A stretch of DNA of 28,595 bases from Syntrophaceae bacterium UBA6078. GTDB lineage: Bacteria; Desulfobacterota; Syntrophia; Syntrophales; UBA2210. The notes beneath the pieces are model-generated. The model ran no database searches. It was not told the origin of the DNA and was given only the letters and a program-made list of their open reading frames with translations. The position numbers and the translations under genes are program-made. The DNA is taken from the NCBI GenBank assembly GCA_002428735.1, contig DIXO01000070.1, forward strand, positions 1 to 28,595, written 5' to 3'. This document shows, piece after piece, positions 23,450-28,595 of the stretch. The stretch's first letter is position 1, and the number at the start of each line of letters is the position of its first letter.

Positions 23450-23760
23450 AACCATGTATCAGAAGAGGAGTGTCACCTGAAAGGTGTGATGCGGTTCATT
23501 GCACGTGCTCTTAATTGCTGGTATGGCTTACATAAAAGTTGCTTATGTTCAACAATCTTGTCTTGACATTTGAACCGTCTATGATACGGTGCGCGTAGTA
23601 CGCAGGAATGTGGTTATAAACTGAATTCATGCTCCGGATCAGGCAAGACGGTTTTTTGAGAGAGTGGCAACGCGGGGAAAAGACGGCTGCGGTTTGAAGA
23701 AGGGTTTCGAGGGGGGACCCCGAAACAGTGCGTGTTGCACGTTGCATGAAAGGATCTGGG
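23450..23760 (+). other. 311-base gap with candidate promoter and leader hairpins
   Basis: No gene is seen. TTGTCT (23558-23563) and TATGAT (23580-23585), 16 bases apart, are a plausible promoter; an overlapping TTGACA at 23563-23568 has no good partner. In the leader, GTTTC/GAAAC plus GGGG/CCCC (23704-23726) form a stable bulged hairpin, followed by a small CGTG-TTG-CACG hairpin (23731-23741) just before the ribosome site of the peptidase gene. Neither has a T-run. Confidence 0.45.
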
Positions 23761-24672
23761 ATGGGAAATAAATACTACACCATTCTTGCTATTCCCCAGG
23801 GGAAGGGATCGATAAAAAAAGTACGGATTTCCGCCGTTTTTCTTTCATTCGTTTCCCTTCTTATCATCAGCGCATTCGCATCCATCGGGTATCTTTCTTA
23901 TCACTACGCTCAGACCAGGGCCGATCTCAGGGAACTTGCCCGGCTGGAAGAGCTGACCTCCCTTCAGAGAGATCGCCTCGACTTTCTGGCGAGCAAGGTG
24001 GTCGACTTCGAGAAAAAGATGACGCACCTGGCCCAGTTTGATAAAAAGATCCGGATCATGACCAATCTTGATAATTATATCCATAAGGGCAGCCAGATGC
24101 TCGGTGTCGGCGGGCCGGTCCCCGGCGAGGGCAAAGAGATGACTCGCGCGGCAGAAGTGGAAGCCTCTCTCATCGACAAGATACATGAACATATGGATGA
24201 GCTTCTGGACGAAGCAGCCCTCCAAACCGATAGTTTTTCAGAACTGTTCGATTTTCTGAACAAGCAGAAATCGATACTTGCCTCCACCCCTTCCATATGG
24301 CCGGTGATAGGCTGGACTACATCCGAGTTCGGATACCGTGTGTCCCCCTTCACGGGACAGCGGGAGTTTCATCGGGGAATCGATATTGCGACGGAGATCG
24401 GCAAGGAAGTCGTCACTCCCGCAAACGGGGTTGTCGCCAGGGTGGCTGAGGAAAAGGGTATGGGGAACATGGTCGAAATAAACCATGGGAACGGCGTGGT
24501 AACGGTCTACGGACATCTTCTCAAAAAGAGCAAGATCAAGAGAGGCCAGCAGGTAAAGAGGGGAGATGTCATTGGATACGTGGGAAATTCCGGCAGAAGT
24601 ACCGGTCCCCACCTTCATTATGGTATCTGTAAAGATGGTACTCATATCGATCCGCGAAGATACCTTTTTTAG
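23761..24672 (+). CDS. membrane-anchored M23 metallo-endopeptidase
   Basis: The ATG at 23761 has AAGGA seven bases upstream and gives 303 residues. A single membrane segment (about residues 26-46, VFLSFVSLLIISAFASIGYL) follows a short basic cytoplasmic tail. A coiled coil spans about 50-100. The C-terminal M23 domain has the full metal and catalytic set: H204 and D208 (HRGID), H252 (VYGHLLK), and H284 and H286 (PHLHYG). Such enzymes cut peptidoglycan cross-bridges in the periplasm, often during elongation or division. In contrast with the degenerate NlpD-like protein in this window, this one should be active. It lies just before secA, a common arrangement in Desulfobacterota. Confidence 0.92.
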   Translation: MGNKYYTILAIPQGKGSIKKVRISAVFLSFVSLLIISAFASIGYLSYHYAQTRADLRELARLEELTSLQRDRLDFLASKVVDFEKKMTHLAQFDKKIRIMTNLDNYIHKGSQMLGVGGPVPGEGKEMTRAAEVEASLIDKIHEHMDELLDEAALQTDSFSELFDFLNKQKSILASTPSIWPVIGWTTSEFGYRVSPFTGQREFHRGIDIATEIGKEVVTPANGVVARVAEEKGMGNMVEINHGNGVVTVYGHLLKKSKIKRGQQVKRGDVIGYVGNSGRSTGPHLHYGICKDGTHIDPRRYLF

Positions 24673-24711
24673 AACGAACTGACCCCCGCCCGCGTCCATC
24701 TGTGTGAATAC

Positions 24712-24742
24712 TCCCGGTAATATTGTGTTGCCGGGATTTTTT
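24712..24742 (+). terminator. intrinsic terminator between the M23 gene and secA
   Basis: TCCCGGTAA (24712-24720) pairs with TTGCCGGGA (24728-24736) with one G-U pair and a 7-base loop, followed directly by six T residues (24737-24742). It ends 11 bases before the secA ATG, so it may act as an attenuator. Confidence 0.8.
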
Positions 24743-24753
24743 ATGGTGTGGTT

Positions 24754-24757
<4 letters not shown>
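24743..24757 (+). other. four-codon mini-ORF overlapping the secA start
   Basis: ATG GTG TGG TTA TGA encodes MVWL and its stop overlaps the secA ATG at 24754 (ATGA). It begins immediately after the T-run of the terminator. Whether it is translated is unknown; there is no Shine-Dalgarno sequence before it. Confidence 0.3.
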
Positions 24758-27276
<2,519 letters not shown>

Positions 27277-27281
27277 CGGCG

Positions 27282-28478
27282 ATGGATACAACGATACATG
27301 ACACGATACGGGTTCCGGGATTTCTCGGCAGTTCGGTGGCCGCCGGGGTCAAAAGCGGGGGAGGGCGGGACCTCTCGCTCATTTTTTCGGACGTTCCCGC
27401 CAGGGCGGCTGGTGTCTTCACCACCAACCGGTTTAAGGCGGCGCCGGTTGTTCTCGATCTGGAGAGGATATCGAGGCACCATTCCCAGTGCATTATAGCC
27501 AACAGCGGAAACGCCAACGCGGCGACGGGAGAAGAGGGGTATCGGGACGCCGTCGCCATGTCGAAGGCCGTCTCCGACAGGCTGGGCATAGATGACGGTC
27601 TTGTTCTGGTGGCTTCCACCGGCATCATCGGCGAGAGACTTCCTCTGGAAAAGATCGTCGGAGCGGTAGGGCCTCTGGTCGAGGGATTGAGTGCTGACGG
27701 CATTTCCGCCGCGGCGGAGGGGATTATGACGACCGACCGGTTTCCCAAGGTGGCGTGGAGGATGTGTTCTGTCGGGGGGAAAGAGATCACTGTCTGCGGC
27801 ATCGCCAAGGGTGCGGGAATGATAGAACCGAACATGGCGACTATGCTCTCTTTTGTCCTGACGGATGCCCATATAGGCCAGGACTGTCTCGACGGTGTGT
27901 TCAGAGAATCCGCCGACAGGAGTTTCAATGCCATCACGGTGGACGGATGCATGAGCACGAACGACACGGCCATTATCCTGGCCAACGGCATGGCCGGCAA
28001 CAGCTCTATCGATACCAGATCGAATGGACTGACGGCGTTCAGGGATGCCCTGTTCGATGTGATGGAGTCCCTTGCCCGGGACATTGTGAGAGACGGTGAG
28101 GGGGCGACGAAGTTGATCGAGATTGTCGTCGAGTCGGCGAAAACGGCCGGTGACGCGCGGAAGGTGGCGTATGCGATTGCCCGCTCCAACCTCGTCAAGA
28201 CGGCATTTTTCGGTGAGGACCCGAACTGGGGGAGGATCATATCGGCGGCAGGGTCGACGGGAGTCCCCTTTTCAACCACCTCGCTGGATCTCCATATCGA
28301 GCATGTACCCCTCTTTATCAACGGCAGAGGTGTTGCAGGGAAAGATGCCGCAGAGGTGATGAAAAAGGACACGATACGGGTGTTCGTGCGGCTCGGTATG
28401 GGAGATGCGACGTTCAGGGTATACGCCTCCGATCTGTCCCACGAATATGTGGATATAAACGCCCTGTACCGCACCTGA
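27282..28478 (+). CDS. argJ: bifunctional glutamate N-acetyltransferase / ornithine acetyltransferase ArgJ
   Basis: The ATG at 27282 has GGGAG nine bases upstream (inside the end of secA) and gives 398 residues; the ATG at 27273, overlapping the secA stop, is the alternative. ArgJ recycles the acetyl group from N-acetylornithine to glutamate in arginine synthesis, and in many species also uses acetyl-CoA. The self-cleavage site is present as MATMLSF with the nucleophile T187, within KGAGMIEPNMATM; cleavage yields alpha and beta chains. Other family blocks are AGVFTTNRFKAAPV, NSGNANAATG and FGEDPNWGRI, with the substrate-loop VDGCMSTNDT. It is probably cotranscribed with secA. Confidence 0.96.
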   Translation: MDTTIHDTIRVPGFLGSSVAAGVKSGGGRDLSLIFSDVPARAAGVFTTNRFKAAPVVLDLERISRHHSQCIIANSGNANAATGEEGYRDAVAMSKAVSDRLGIDDGLVLVASTGIIGERLPLEKIVGAVGPLVEGLSADGISAAAEGIMTTDRFPKVAWRMCSVGGKEITVCGIAKGAGMIEPNMATMLSFVLTDAHIGQDCLDGVFRESADRSFNAITVDGCMSTNDTAIILANGMAGNSSIDTRSNGLTAFRDALFDVMESLARDIVRDGEGATKLIEIVVESAKTAGDARKVAYAIARSNLVKTAFFGEDPNWGRIISAAGSTGVPFSTTSLDLHIEHVPLFINGRGVAGKDAAEVMKKDTIRVFVRLGMGDATFRVYASDLSHEYVDINALYRT

Positions 28479-28512
28479 TCTCGTTCTTTTGCCTGTCAAG
28501 AGCAAATAGAAC

Positions 28513-28549
28513 TGTCCGGTTTTGTAGCACATGAGTTGTCCGCTTTGTA
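28513..28549 (+). repeat. direct repeats of TGTCCG(G/C)TTT(T)GTA near the right edge
   Basis: TGTCCGGTTTTGTA (28513-28526) and TGTCCGCTTTGTA (28537-28549) repeat with a 24-base period in non-coding DNA after argJ. Repeated terminal sites starting with TGT are usual at the ends of IS21- and IS481-type elements, so this may be an insertion-sequence end; no transposase is visible. Confidence 0.4.
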
Positions 28550-28554
28550 TCGGT

Positions 28555-28595
28555 CAGAAAGGCTGCGGAAGTCGGAGACTGAAGCAGCCTTTCTG
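28555..28595. repeat. 12-bp perfect stem-loop at the window edge
   Basis: CAGAAAGGCTGC (28555-28566) and GCAGCCTTTCTG (28584-28595) are perfect complements; the 17-base loop contains an inner AGTC/GACT stem. It could be the argJ terminator, a recombination site or part of an insertion-sequence end. The window stops at its last base, so what follows is unknown. Confidence 0.5.

Overview
The window looks like chromosomal DNA from an anaerobic Desulfobacterota-type (former Deltaproteobacteria) bacterium. This rests on recognisable gene neighbourhoods: pcm-dedA-nlpD, M23 peptidase-secA-argJ, and a two-gene biotin carboxylase/carboxyltransferase operon. It is inference; no marker gene fixes the genus.

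Region 1 (1-8056) is a defence operon of five tightly packed plus-strand genes, visibly more AT-rich than the rest. It holds the C-terminal part of a BrxC/PglY-like protein (cut by the window edge), a PglZ phosphatase-fold protein, and a BrxL-type AAA+ ATPase whose C-terminus is a MITD1-like (MIT_C, phospholipase-D-like) domain instead of a Lon protease domain. A 129-aa unknown protein and a 420-aa protein with a degenerate phospholipase-D-like N-terminus follow. The set fits a BREX type-4-like system with two poorly described accessory genes. No methyltransferase is visible; BrxP or PglX could lie left of the window.

Region 2 (8057-13023) continues the accessory island. It has an autoinhibited-class Fic protein with a strong promoter and repeated operator-like sites, a HAD 5'-nucleotidase, a small unknown gene, and an AbiEi/AbiEii type IV toxin-antitoxin operon. 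The AbiE operon has two promoters, each overlapping a copy of the same operator half-site. Two small Cys-rich proteins end the region.

Region 3 (13238-13455) carries tRNA-Ser(GCU), tRNA-Arg(ACG) and a strong hairpin terminator.

Region 4 (13611-28478) is core genome: YjbQ, a crotonase and a deoxyhypusine-synthase-like protein on plus; then a minus-strand operon (unknown coiled coil, Pcm, DedA/YqaA, NlpD-like LysM/M23 lipoprotein, metallo-beta-lactamase-fold hydrolase); then a frameshifted macro-domain gene, biotin carboxylase, a divergent carboxyltransferase with biotinyl domain, an intact M23 endopeptidase, SecA and ArgJ. The last 85 bases hold direct repeats and a long stem-loop that may be the edge of an insertion sequence.

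The most interesting parts are the BREX-4-like operon with its domain-swapped BrxL and accessory pair, the operator layout of the AbiE operon, the terminator plus mini-ORF directly before secA, and the frameshifted macro-domain gene.
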